Shown one piece after another: positions 12,001 through 23,705 of a DNA stretch of 64,000 nucleotides. This DNA is from Petrosia ficiformis (lineage: Eukaryota > Porifera > Demospongiae > Haplosclerida > Petrosiidae), in the NCBI GenBank assembly GCA_947044365.1, contig OX345643.1, forward strand, positions 1,201,001 to 1,265,000, written 5' to 3'. The stretch's first letter is position 1. Each line of letters starts with the position of its first letter. The notes under the pieces are model-generated. The model did not search any database. It was not told the DNA's origin and saw nothing but the letters and a program-made list of their open reading frames with translations. The translations under genes were made by a program, and so were the position numbers.

Positions 12001-13011
12001 TTGAGAGAGATTATACCACCTTAGGTTAGTAGTTGAAGGATCATTAGCATCACTATATACAAATGAATAGAATGATCCTGTCTGTTCATATTCTCCTTCA
12101 TCTAATAGTCTCCAGAAGCGAATTTGTGGTAATTGTGTTCCATCTTGATCTTGTGCTCCAATTATTATGTGTGATACTACCATTACATGTGAAACCAATG
12201 TCTGGAAAGTATTCTTCGTTGTTATTATATCCACTCACTCTTGTGATCTCTCTTGCTTGTATTTTGATTTCATCTGAAGATATAAATCCACTGATACACT
12301 GAGGAGAACCTAAAAGATATATAAAATGATAAAATGTTAAATATCTTAATTATCATTATACTTGTTTCTGGATAGATGAGAGGTCTTCTATTTGTTTGTA
12401 TGTCTTCATCATCAAGTGTATACTCGTTTTCATTAAAAGCTTCATAAATATCCTGCCCATCATAATCCTGATAATAAAATCTAACCACACTATCTCCATG
12501 CATTGGCTGATATATTCCCAACACTTGATTAGCAGTGAATTGAAGAGGAGTTGATAAACTGAATTGATAAACTCCATCAGTACTGAAATTAGATGGACCA
12601 AGTATAATTTCTACTGAACTTTCATCAACACGAGTATAAGTTGTTTCATCAGTCTTACTCCATAACATTATTGTAGGATATTCAACTCTATCACCACCTC
12701 CAGTCCTAACATCCACACCTAAGAGAAAACCAGTAATAGTTCCAGAACAATTGAACTCCAGACTAGGCATTATTGAAACTGTATCACTTTCTAGTTGTTT
12801 ATTATCCAGATCACCTGTACCATCTCTTTCTATTTGTTTAGCTTTTTCTACTAGTAAATCGTAATTCATGAATCCTTTAGTACATGATTCACCTGGTGAC
12901 AAAAACGTTTTTAATACTACATGTTAATATGACAGTCATGTACTACTGACCTGATATAATCCATACCCAACAACCGATAGTAAGCCACAAAAACAAAATA
13001 AATGCAGACAT
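8314..13011 (-). CDS. Gene B: kinase-less receptor with NPxY microexon tail (probably disrupted)
   Basis: Exons: signal peptide 12951-13011 (MSAFILFLWL), D1 12362-12892, D2 11838-12309, linkers 11491-about 11758 and 11205-11279, transmembrane 9900-10022 (helix then KLQRAKQANFK), tyrosine exons 9011-9070, 8899-8946, 8679-8735, 8569-8622, 8457-8510, and a last exon 8314-8402 (YTYVHVLDEPLVDDDYI plus a short extension). The ectodomain is the RTK one, but no kinase follows before the stop. Damage: D2 is 472 nt, two bases short near 12165-12171 relative to all paralogs, which shifts the frame to an early stop, and the first linker has no phase-compatible acceptor. Either this is a young pseudogene or the two-base gap is a sequence error. 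A further decayed microexon at about 9127-9180 has lost its donor. Confidence 0.62.
9071..9899. other. Intron of gene B
   Basis: Contains one decayed microexon (about 9127-9180) and otherwise AT-rich sequence. The stretch near 9710-9800 resembles 45590-45690 upstream of gene F. An open frame at 9318-9509 has no recognisable features. Confidence 0.5.
10802..11182. mobile_element. MITE-like element, CACTGC family
   Basis: The left end CATTGCAAAAACAGAATTG and right end CAATTTTATATTTGCAGTG form imperfect terminal inverted repeats with the same subterminal GTTAGTAAAATTGCAAGGA as the copy at 79. It lies in the intron between the second linker and the transmembrane exon of gene B. Confidence 0.6.
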
Positions 13012-14329
13012 CCTTGTCTCTGCAATGATTAATACAGTGTGGGAGTGGTCAAATATCTGCTGCAATGTACAGTAACCCTCTAAAGAGGACATCATTGGGA
13101 TGGCGGGGTTAACACGTGAAAACACGTGGCATGCGCATGCGCAGTTCACACTCATGTACTGGCTATAAAACTGACTCATAAAGGGGTATGACTAGGTAGC
13201 TGGAAAACACAGACTGCAGATCACGAATCAAATGAACTATGAATTTTGTTATAATAAGTACATGATAAATGTCATTAGCTTTAGTGGATTGTTACAATTA
13301 AGGCGATAGAGTTGAGTGTGCAGTGCTAGCCCTCCATAAAGGTGGCTAAAGCCCTCTACCTACTGAGCGCAGTGAGGCAGTATTTTTATCATTTTTAGGG
13401 TTCAATCACTATGTGGTGAACCTGTATTTCCTCGTTTTCCGTTTCTCCATGTCTTATTCCTCTTTATAACCACCCAAGGTCCCACGTAAGTGTCACATGA
13501 TGCTCAGCAGTGTTACATGACATCTGTCTGTAATTCGTGATTTGCAGTCCATGCTTTCTCTCCACCAGGTACGACTGGCGTCCTTTGTACGGAGTAGTGG
13601 GTGTATTATGTGAGGAGTATTGAGTTCAACAACAGTAGGGACTGTGGCAGCTCAAACTTAACTTTCATTAATTAAGAAAGTTAACATATGAAAGTTTTAC
13701 TTGGGGGAGGGGTAGATGAAATTCCAATGATTTTCTAGTCTTGTTCAATGTGGTACCATGCAACTACTGATAGTAAGCCACAAAAACAAAATAATTGCAG
13801 TCATTGTTCTCGTGTGTAAAGTGTCGACCTTAATAATATATAGAAGTGGTTAAATATCAATCACATGTACAGTTATTTAGTGTGTCACAGATTTCATATG
13901 TTGTGCATGACAATAATTCCACAACTCATGATTTGAATTTGACTATTTGGCATGAAAATGTTTCACTGAAAGCTGTACATTTCACCATTAATTTGGTGAG
14001 ATTGCAGGTTTGGTTGTGAAAGAGAAAACTACTGGATATTGACATCTTCCCACTGCTCTCAGAACTCCAAAAGCTCAATCCTCAGTTGATGAATAGACCT
14101 CTCTTGGGTACTTTCATCTTATGCAAATTTAGTTTGTTTGCACTTCACGAAATATTATTCTCACCTGTGTTATATCATGCAGTTGTCCATAAAGTTGTAT
14201 TGTCCATATACATGTATATGTGAAATAATAAAACAAAGTGCACTTTAAATAAAAATTATTAAATACTCTGTCAAAAATTGATTTAAAGTTAATATTAACT
14301 AGAAATGTAATCTGCTTGTGTTGTTAAAC
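13012..14329. other. Spacer between genes B and C
   Basis: Holds the presumed promoter of gene B. A decayed signal-peptide exon, recognisable by CAACTACTGATAGTAAGCCA on the plus strand, lies at about 13759-13806. An imperfect inverted pair (CAGATCACGAATC near 13217, TTCGTGATTTGCAG near 13533) suggests an old fold-back element. Nothing else is recognised. Confidence 0.5.
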
Positions 14330-17300
14330 TCATATATATACTTTTTGTAGTTCAGAGTACAGTTTGTGAGCTGTATCTAGTTGAGCTCCAAGACAAGTGT
14401 TTGCCTCTGTCTGGAGTAGTTTAAAATCAGCTTGAGAAAGATCAGAAACCAGATCATCAAATGTAGGACGAGATGATGTCTCTGGATGCCTGTGAATGAG
14501 GTTAATACGATTATGTATTATAGTTATATTTAGTTTGATCTCACCAGCATTGAATCATCATTTCATATACTGGTCTAGGACAACCAGGAGGAGGAGGAAG
14601 ACGATATCCTGATTCCACAAGACGCATGCACTACAGACCAAAAAATTCTTTAAAATATTAATAAATTAAAAGATCTACCTCTTGATTACTCTTATCTTCA
14701 AATGGTTTATGTCCCAAACTCCATATCTCATACAGTACAGCTCCAAAACTCCACACATCACTTGAAGTTGAATACTTCTTAAAGTTTAGAGCCTTGTAAA
14801 AAGAATGCAGCGAAACGTAAAGGATAGAATTTATATTATCACTGTCACATCACATCCATTAGCTCAGCGTGCAAATTACACTACTGGCTAACTTGATAAA
14901 TGCATTACCATTGAGACTGTTGATTGAACATGTGGCATGTCACCCAAACTTCAATAAATATAATTCATTACATTGACAACACAGTTATATTTTCCTAACT
15001 GCAATTATATTAAGACCAAGAGTATACAAAAGGAAGAATGCGCTCTAGAATTGGTTGTAGGAGGTACCGAATCCATTATTCTAAGAAACCTTTATTAATA
15101 GTATATAAAAAAACAGTCATAGTAAAGGATAATTAATTAATTTAATAGGCTTCGAATTCCTGTGTGATTACTCTTTGCACTGCCTACAACAACCCAATGA
15201 ATACTCCTAATACTCCTACTTGAAAAAATACCTACCTCAGGAGCTGTCCATTTAATTGGTATCTTCTTTGCATGAGATATGTAATAGTTCCCATCTTGTA
15301 AATCTCTTGACATTCCAAAATCAGAAATCTGTGATAAAATAATGATGTGGCTTATAATATTTGTTTAAAAAATGTCTTTACCTTACATATCCCTTCATTA
15401 GCCACTAATATATTCCTAGCAGCTAGATCTCTGTGTACAAAATGTTTTTTAGACAGGTATTGCATACCAGAAGCAATCTGACGACAGAAACTGAGTAGAA
15501 TTCTGGGAACTGTAGTGTCTACAAGTTCTCCTGGACTGATAGATGAATTAGTACATTATTAATAGTATGGTTAAAAAGACATTCAAACACCAACAATTAT
15601 TCCTGATACCAGTAAATATACTTACATTGGTCTCATTTTTTGTAGATATCCTCTCATATCTCCATGTGATACATGTTCTAGAACAATCATTGTCTGAGTA
15701 AAATTGTAATAATGTAAAATGCAAGGTTATGCATTATTAATACGTTCACTCACTGGTTCTCCAACAGTCACTACTCCATATAGTTTTACAACATTAGGAT
15801 GATGAAACTGACCATTAATGGCTGCTTCTTGTAAGAATTTTACTTTCTCTTCTTCTGCAGCAGAGCCTTTCAATGTTTTGATAGCTACATGTTTTGGTCC
15901 ACTAGGAGAATTCCACACACCTTTGTCAACAGTACCGAACTGACCTGATCCAAGATGTCCAGTAATTCTATGGTAGGTAGAGACAATACACTAACATACA
16001 CACAAACAACTCACTAACCATCTGTTCTTAATGCATGATACAAACAGTCTACAAACATTCACTGAAGTCAAAGTATATAACAAAAGTATATAAGAGAAAC
16101 AAGCTCTTCATGCCAGCACTAGATTTTTATCATTTAAAGACTTAAGTAGCATAAATTATACTAACCGAATCTGTTGACGTAGTATTTCTCTGTATTTCTT
16201 TTGTGCCAGCTGTTCATATAACACACTGGTATCTTCACTTGGTGTCCAGTATATCTTCTCTTCAGTAAAGAAAAAATTGTCATCTGATGTTTCCAGTGAA
16301 GAGTCCTGTGATAGTAAAAGTATACATAACCATTATTACCGCCGATAATCATTTATACACAAAATACTGGGACTCTTAAAGCGTGTGTACTCTTATTGAC
16401 ACCATGCAGGCATTGCATGTTCATAAACATCCCTCTTCAAACTATTGTTTACCTGAATATTCTGTAGATGTCCATATATGTTCTCCTGCATCTCATAATG
16501 ACTTTCAAATTGCTGTCTTTGAGCCTGTAATAACAAATATGGAGTAATGATTATTTCAGTATACTATATGATATATCACCAGCATGTTGTATATATTTGT
16601 ACTAACACACTTAAGACAGTATAAACATTTATAGTAATTACACTTTTATATATCTATAATTATATGTATTTTATACACATAAACTGTGAAAACAAGGAGC
16701 ATGCAGTTATTGGTTACCTCTCGATAATTAATTATGCATAGTCTCTTCCTCATATCAATTTTTTTGTAGTTTTCAATTTGGGAATTGATAGTGTGATATG
16801 ACATGATATCTGACAGTTTTGATAATCAGGATTCTATAATATTCACAGTTTACATGTCATTACCTCTCCCACAATTAATTTGCTTAAGAACAAATTCATG
16901 TTGTTACGATACATGTGTGATGTAGTTGGTTACATAAGTTATATATAAAATGTTTTTTATGGCCCATAGGCCCATCCCTATGATTTTATTTGATAGAGTT
17001 TAATGTTTATTCATGTTTGTGTCATGATGTTGTAAATGTAGTTGAGAACATTATGCTATTCTGTACTGGCTCTGAGTTTTAGTTTCTTACTAGTTGTTTT
17101 CTTCTTTAGATTGAATAAAGTATTCAAGAAAGTAAACTTTAATTGTAATATAGTAGAACTCATTTATGGTAATAGTATATGCATAATTAGGCCAAGGTTA
17201 AAACTTTATTCCTTATTTCCTGTGTGAGGTAAATAACGTATAATAGAGTAATTTTATTGAGCCTTAATAACACGGTAGAGTTTTTTTAATTATCAATAAC

Positions 17301-19569
17301 AATAATAAAATTATTATTAATAAAAACTGAACGTTTCGACCCGAAGGTCTGAAACGTTCAGTTTTTATTAATAATAATTTTATTATTGTTATTGATAATT
17401 AAAAAAACTCTACCGTGTTATTAAGGCTCAATAAAATTACTCTATTATATATTACAACATGGTAATGAATATCTATAACATTGTAAATAACGTAGTTGCC
17501 ACTTAGATGAACTGTACTTCTCAGTTAGCCTGTTCATTCTTATCTTTGCGTATATGCGATCTTATCACCTGTATGCAAGCAGGCCTTATTTATGACCTTT
17601 ATTATAATATATATGTCCATGTTTTTGTCTTTCAGATGTGTCATTGGAATTTTAATAAGATATTAATTTTAAGGTGAAGTTGAATCATCTAGGATCTAAC
17701 AATAAGTTCTTGGATTTCTGTATGAATCAGGCTGCTTTGTGCACATTTATATTATTTAGAGATATTCGTAAATGTTTAATTTTTACAGAGATATAATTAT
17801 ACTTGCAAGCATGTATCAATCTTGACAACAAGCTTTGATTTTGTTTCCTCAAAAAAGTGATCATGAACATAGCAGAGAAATACAATTTTGAATCCAAAAA
17901 AGTCAAAGACCTTATACGAAAGCCATATATACCAAAATCATGCTTTGTTAGTAGCAGGAAAGCAGCAATGTGAGTGATTGAAAGTTCAGATACTCATGCA
18001 CACTTACTGTATTTTATCTTTATTTAATCCCATTCCTAATAATTGTGGATATACATCTTCATACTTTTGTATAGCATATCATTAATTTCATAACCTTTAG
18101 CTTCAGCTGTAACCACCACTTTCTTTATTAGCTATATATTTTTTGGTTTCAAGAAAACAACATCTTTGCTTTGTGGGTGTATTCTGATTTGTAAATGTAG
18201 CTATGTATAAGGTCTTCTGTTTATGATATTAGTTGTTATACAGAGCCCTCACATATCCTGACCTGAAGACCTACTATTGCTTTGGTTACTTTATGCAGAT
18301 GTAAAAATTAGTCAGTATTATGGATTCGTGCCATAGCTACATCATATTTCATACCAAGAATTTACTTAATTTACCATTTAAAGTGATTGCATGTATCTGG
18401 CAGTTTTCAGTGTCATGCAAGCAAAGTGCTATCTGTGGTGTCTTTCCAAGTATTTAGTCATAGCATGTATATGTAAATACATATAATACATTACTGTTAT
18501 ATACTCTTTTATCCACTTCAACTCACAGTAGTAGGTACACATATTCCCCATTGTAATGTATTATATGGATTTGACTGTGTAATTATTTCCTATCAGAAAG
18601 AGATGATAACTATATATAATGTATGTGTGTATGCATGCTGTTCTCAGAATGAGTCAACATAAACAGATTACATAGCAACAATGCAGTAAATGTCTATGAT
18701 AACTTACATATTCGTTATTTGTAGATTGTTGACTGTTCATTCCATACATAGCATTAGTAATAGTATGTATAGTAATTCCAGCCTCAGAGTACAAATCTGA
18801 TTGAGCATTATTTATGGTTAATCCAGGCTCCTCATAAATAATAGGAGGTGTATTTACAACTCTGATTGTCTGTTCTTCATTCAATACTTCTATTTCGTAG
18901 CAATTACTTGACTCTGGAGCTAAAGATGAGATGCAAAAATTTGAAAACATTACAAACGACTTCAAACATTATATATTAAAATTAACAATACATTAATAAT
19001 CAATATTACCTCCATATATTGGATTAGTCAAAACTACATCCAGATCTGGTTCTCCTTTAATCACAGGACCGCTCTGATACACAGGATTATTATGTGCAGT
19101 ACCATTAGTATCTAAATGTAAATTTACACTTCCTTTCCTTTTCTTTCTCAGAATTAATAGTGTCATCACACCAACTATCAAAATAAGTACCAGTACTATC
19201 ACTGCTCCTATGACACCAGATATTATACCAATCAAATTATTTTCTTCATCCCCTCTAACAGGTAGCAAAGAAGAGGATGAGGTGACTGAATCTGAAGTAT
19301 CTCCTGTGGATGGTCTCAAGGAAACGGATGAAGTAGTTATTTGTATTTGTATGATAGTAGACTTTTGTTCTGTTTAACAAGCAGAAATAAACAATAAGAT
19401 ATTATTACAACGTGCAAAGTCATGACAGTACAATACAAGACTATGACTATCATAATTACAAAAAGGCAAATAAACATTGTATATTTGGTATAGATAGTCA
19501 GTCATTAAACTATTATTTGTTGATTATACTAAAGACGTCATTAGCCTCACTATAATACTTGTGTACGAG

Positions 19570-19607
<38 letters not shown>

Positions 19608-22045
19608 TGTTTGTAAATTATGCAATAAAATCTAAATGAATGGTATTATTAGCTGTAGAACTAACCATCAGCTGTAGAATATATCATAGAACGCATAGAG
19701 TCTGATATAGAACTCATAAGAGAAGTGGTAGATATAGAACTCCTCATGTTATTAGATTCACGGAAGCCAATAGTGATCATACTCAAGGTAAAAATATTAG
19801 TTTCGGTTGTAATGATACTTGAAGGAGAGCCAGTAGTTTCAGATAGAATAGAACTCATTGTAGGACTGGTAAATTCAGATGTAGAACCCATTGTAAGAAT
19901 GGTAAATTCAGATGTAAAGCTCATTATAAGATTAGTAAATTCAGACGTAGAACTCATTATAGGATTAGTAGATTCAGATGTAGAACCCATTGTAGGATTA
20001 GAAAATTCAGAATATATCATGGAATGCATAGAGTCTGATATAGAACTCATAAGAGAAGTGGTAGATATAGAACTCATCACATTATTAGATTCAGGAAAGC
20101 CAATAGTGATCATACTCGTGGTAAAAATATTAGTTTTGGATGTAATGATACTCAAAGAAGAGCCAGTAGTTTCAGAAATAATAGAACTCCTTGTAAGACT
20201 CGTAAATTCAGATGTAAAACCCATTGTAGGATTAGGAAATTCAGACGTAGGACTCATTATAGGATTAGTAAATTCAGACGTAGAACTCATTATAGGATTA
20301 GTAAATTCAGAGATGACACTCGTGGTACTAAAACTCATAGCCATTGTTTCTATACAAATACAATTAACATTATGCATTGTGAATATATATAGTCTGCTAC
20401 AAAACGTGATTTGTTATTTCATTGGATATACAATCATTTCAAATTTCATTTCATAAATTCGAGGGTAGTTTAGTTTGTTGCTTAGTAAGTTGATAACTAA
20501 TATTAATTCTCAGCCATTTTTAGTTTATCTTCTCTATATGCACGAGGAACCTTATTGTACTTTCAGTTTGTGTACAAATAATTATTTCTATTGTGAATAT
20601 AAAAGTTCCTAACATGCAGGAATGCAACAACAAATTATCTTTTTGAAAGTAAACATAATATTTGTGACCATAACCTGGTCTATTTTTCAGGATTAAAATA
20701 CATGTCAATTAATAATATGTGAGCTAAACCAACAGCTAAAATAATAATGTTAAACGAATGATACCTAAGCTACATAATTATATAATAAATGTTTATAGGA
20801 ATAAACTTGTATAATTAATATAATTATTTGAATTAACAAATCACTTTTAGTATAACACTAACCAATTACTACAGACACAAGTGGATAGTGATTTTGATTT
20901 TCATTCAATATTCCATTCCTATTGTAATTTGGTGGTCCACTGTTCACTTGAAAATATAATCTCAAGTCACTGTCCATCACTCTAGGCTGAAATATACCTA
21001 AAACATCACCATTTTGAACTTGTATTGGTTGAGAGAGATTATACCATCTTAGGTTAGTAGTTGAAGTATCATTACTATCATTATATACAAGTGCATAAGA
21101 TGATCCTGTCTGTTCATATTCTCCTCCATCTGATATTCTCCAGAAACGAATTTCTGGTGATTGTGTTTCATTTTGGTCTTCTGCTCCAATTATTATATGT
21201 GTGATACTACTATTACATGTGAAACCAATATCTGGAAAGAACCTTTGCATGTTATTATATCCACTCACTCTTGTGATCTCTCTTGCTTGTTTTTTGATTT
21301 CATCTGAAGATATAAATCCACTGATACACTGAGGAGAATCTAAAAGGAGTGTGATACTCTAAAGACAAGTAATATCATAAGTATATAACATACTTGATTC
21401 TGGATGAATGAGTGGTCTCCTATTTATTCTTATTGGAGTAGAAAGTGTATACTCATTTTCATCAGTAGTATCGTAAATACTCTGATTATTAAAATTGTGA
21501 TGATAAAATCTAACCACACTATCTCCACCTGCTGGCTGATATATTCCCAACACTTGATTAGCAGTGAATTGAAGAGGAGTTGATAAACTGAATTGATAAA
21601 CTCCATCAGTATTGAAATTAGATGGACCAAGTATAATTTCTACTGAACTATCAACAACACGAGTATAAGTTGTTTCATCAGTCTTATTCCACAACCAGAT
21701 AGTAGGATATTCATCTCTATTATCAGTTTTAGTCCTAACATCCACACCTAAGAGCAAACCAGTAATAGTTCCAGTACAAGTGAACTCCAGACTAGGCATA
21801 ATTGAATGTCTATCATTTCTTAGTCGCATATTATGAAGATCACCTCTACCATCATTTATTTCTATTTGTTCAGCCTTTTGTACCAGTAAATCATAATCCA
21901 TGAATCCTTTAGTACATGATTCTACTACAATATAACATAGAAATTAAACATGTTCAAATGTTAAACTAGTCATGTACTACCGACCTGACAGAATCCGTGA
22001 CCAGCCACTGATAGTAAACCACAAAAAGAAATCGAATCCGTTCAT
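14330..22045 (-). CDS. Gene C: complete receptor tyrosine kinase (reference copy)
   Basis: Sixteen exons join into one 1162-residue frame. Signal peptide 21985-22045 ([10 protein letters not shown]), D1 21394-21924, D2 20863-21339, long linker 19666-20349, transmembrane 19010-19369, juxtamembrane 18708-18919, NPYN exon 18527-18589, [12 protein letters not shown] exon 16453-16524, FFTEEKIYW exon 16166-16305, kinase 15754-15967, 15626-15693, 15382-15535, 15236-15328, 14679-14792, 14545-14630, 14330-14489. The kinase shows LGSGQFGTV (glycine loop), VAIKTL (ATP lysine), FLQEA (helix C glutamate), HRDLAARN (catalytic loop with the tyrosine-kinase signature), [26 protein letters not shown] (twin activation-loop tyrosines, APE) and [14 protein letters not shown]. 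It should be an active membrane tyrosine kinase. The ligand is unknown. Juxtamembrane tyrosines (NPVYQS, NPIYGG, IYEEPG, LYSEAG, AMYGMN, NPYN) are likely docking sites. Confidence 0.9.
17239..17449. repeat. Near-perfect 99-bp-arm palindrome
   Basis: The left arm 17239-17337 and right arm 17351-17449 are exact reverse complements by eye over about 99 bases. The 13-base centre (GACCCGAAGGTCT) can itself pair GACC with GGTC around CGAA. It lies in the intron of gene C between the NPYN exon and the next exon. It contains no open frame. Likely a very young fold-back element; a transcribed copy would form a long hairpin RNA. Confidence 0.92.
17450..18526. other. Remainder of the long intron of gene C
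   Basis: AT-rich, no exon, repeat or RNA recognised. A small plus-strand frame at 17042-17227, left of the palindrome, has no supporting features. Confidence 0.4.
19571..19606. repeat. (TA)n microsatellite
   Basis: Pure dinucleotide run in the intron between the linker and transmembrane exons of gene C. Confidence 0.9.
19678..20343 (-). repeat. 333-bp tandem duplication in the linker exon of gene C
   Basis: The segment starting AATATATCAT at 19678 recurs at 20011, an offset of exactly 333 bases (111 codons), and similarity continues through the following [20 protein letters not shown] repeats. The duplication keeps the frame and makes this stalk (228 codons) far longer than those of genes H (54) or I (36 plus 19). 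Smaller 33- to 36-bp Ser/Thr repeats are nested inside. Confidence 0.85.
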
Positions 22046-22103
22046 CTCTTCATCTGCATACGTATGTGCAAGGTGTTGTGGGAGTGGTCAATGTAGACCT
22101 GTA

Positions 22104-22861
22104 GGTGAATTCATAGATTATATAGACTACGTATAAGGGATTGGAAACGGCGCACGTGATCCCATAGCATCAATGCATAAGTCTGTGACGCACTCCGTGT
22201 CCCCAGAAATCAATTAAATTTTATTACTTAGTAGTGAGGACTGATCATAGAAAAAACACTATTCCTTGCTGAAACTGGACAATTAAGGTGTTTTTTCTTG
22301 ATACACATGTTGCTATTGTATCGTTTTAACATCTCAACTGCTAAAACATTAGCAACAAATCATGTACGATGTTAAAAACCATTGTTTTTTAGTACATATC
22401 ATAACGAAAACGGGTTTTGGGACTCTTACTTCTTTTAATAACAGTTCTATTGCAATATTCCCATGTAAGTTTTGTTACTCAATAAAAATACATGGGTTTA
22501 AAACAAATATAGAGAAAAAAGTTACCGTTTAGATGTAGAAAATCCAGTTGAAACGGTTACGAGGTACTTACATTTTGGGGACTCTAAGCAGTGTGGTAGG
22601 TCATATAGTTCAACACTCCAGTTTTCTAGCTGAAGGTATAGCACTCCTATGTTGGTTGGTGATATTATCAATTAGTTTAACAAAAGTGTTCTTTAATTAT
22701 ACACGATTTAAAACAAGTTCTTTACCAGTCTTGCATGCATAGCGCATTGTATTTAGAGGGGAGGGGCTGGCTAAAAAAGATAGGGTGGGGCAACGGAGTG
22801 TACGGAAATGCGTGGGCGTTTCCAATCCCTTATACGTAGTCTATATAATCTATGGTGAATT
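22104..22861. mobile_element. MITE with 38-bp terminal inverted repeats
   Basis: Terminal inverted repeats run from CATAGATTATATAGACTACG at 22112 to its complement ending at 22854, continuing through TATAAGGGATTGGAAACG. They are flanked by a direct repeat GTGAATT (22105-22111 and 22855-22861), which may be 8 bp with the preceding G. No transposase. It sits about 60 bp upstream of the gene C start codon and could affect its promoter. Confidence 0.85.
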
Positions 22862-23693
22862 TACCTCTTAATTAATAGGCACGACTCTTCCCAAACTTTG
22901 TATTCATTATGCTCATCTAGTGCTTTTATGACTACTAACAGCTTCTAGATGGCTAAACAATGTCGCTAAGATAGAGAACCGGCGAGTGAAAAAACTGGCA
23001 AAATCTAACTAAAATCTGGCTTCATATTAGGCCTGTTCAGTTGAAAATGAAAATTAATCTATCTATTATCAGGTATCAAGTTATCATGTTTTCCCAAATC
23101 TTTTTTTTTGGTTTGTTTGTTGAACTATCACTGTGATTCTAGCACAATTCCAGTCGTATTCTCTGGTCTACAAGTTATTAAGATGAGGTACTACGGAGGA
23201 AGAGGATTTTATTAACCCTCACCCGTGTAGGCGAGGGTTAATAAATAAATATATATATATATATATATATGAACAGGTTGCCAATGGTCATTGTGGTGTT
23301 GTTATTGTCTACTGTTTGATAATAAATAATAAAAGGTATATATAATTGTTATTGAGGTACATTATAATGATTTAATAGTGCTGTATACTGTTTAACATAA
23401 GGTGCTAACGACTCTTCAAGATAATGAGGGATAAAATTGTTTTGCAATTCTAATGTAGTTGATGTACAAACATGTTAACATCATATACAGGTGAATGTAT
23501 ACAATCTAATTTATTAATTTGTAACATGAAGAAATTATCATTAGTTCATTGAGAAAAAACTACAAAAATTACATCATATAATGAAGATACATACATTGTG
23601 TACATGCATAACAGCAGATAAAACAATTTACAAATTAAACAAAAATCTACAATAAGATATTAACAATATTTAGTAATTTAGTAATAACCATTG
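22862..23693. other. Spacer between gene C and the LINE
   Basis: The part from about 23580 matches 62420-62515 downstream of gene J, so it is the original 3' flank of gene D. A (TA)n run lies at 23247-23270. A short hairpin CCCTC...GAGGG at 23215-23238 resembles one at 63813. No gene seen. Confidence 0.5.
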
Positions 23694-23705
23694 CTGCACT
23701 ATACT

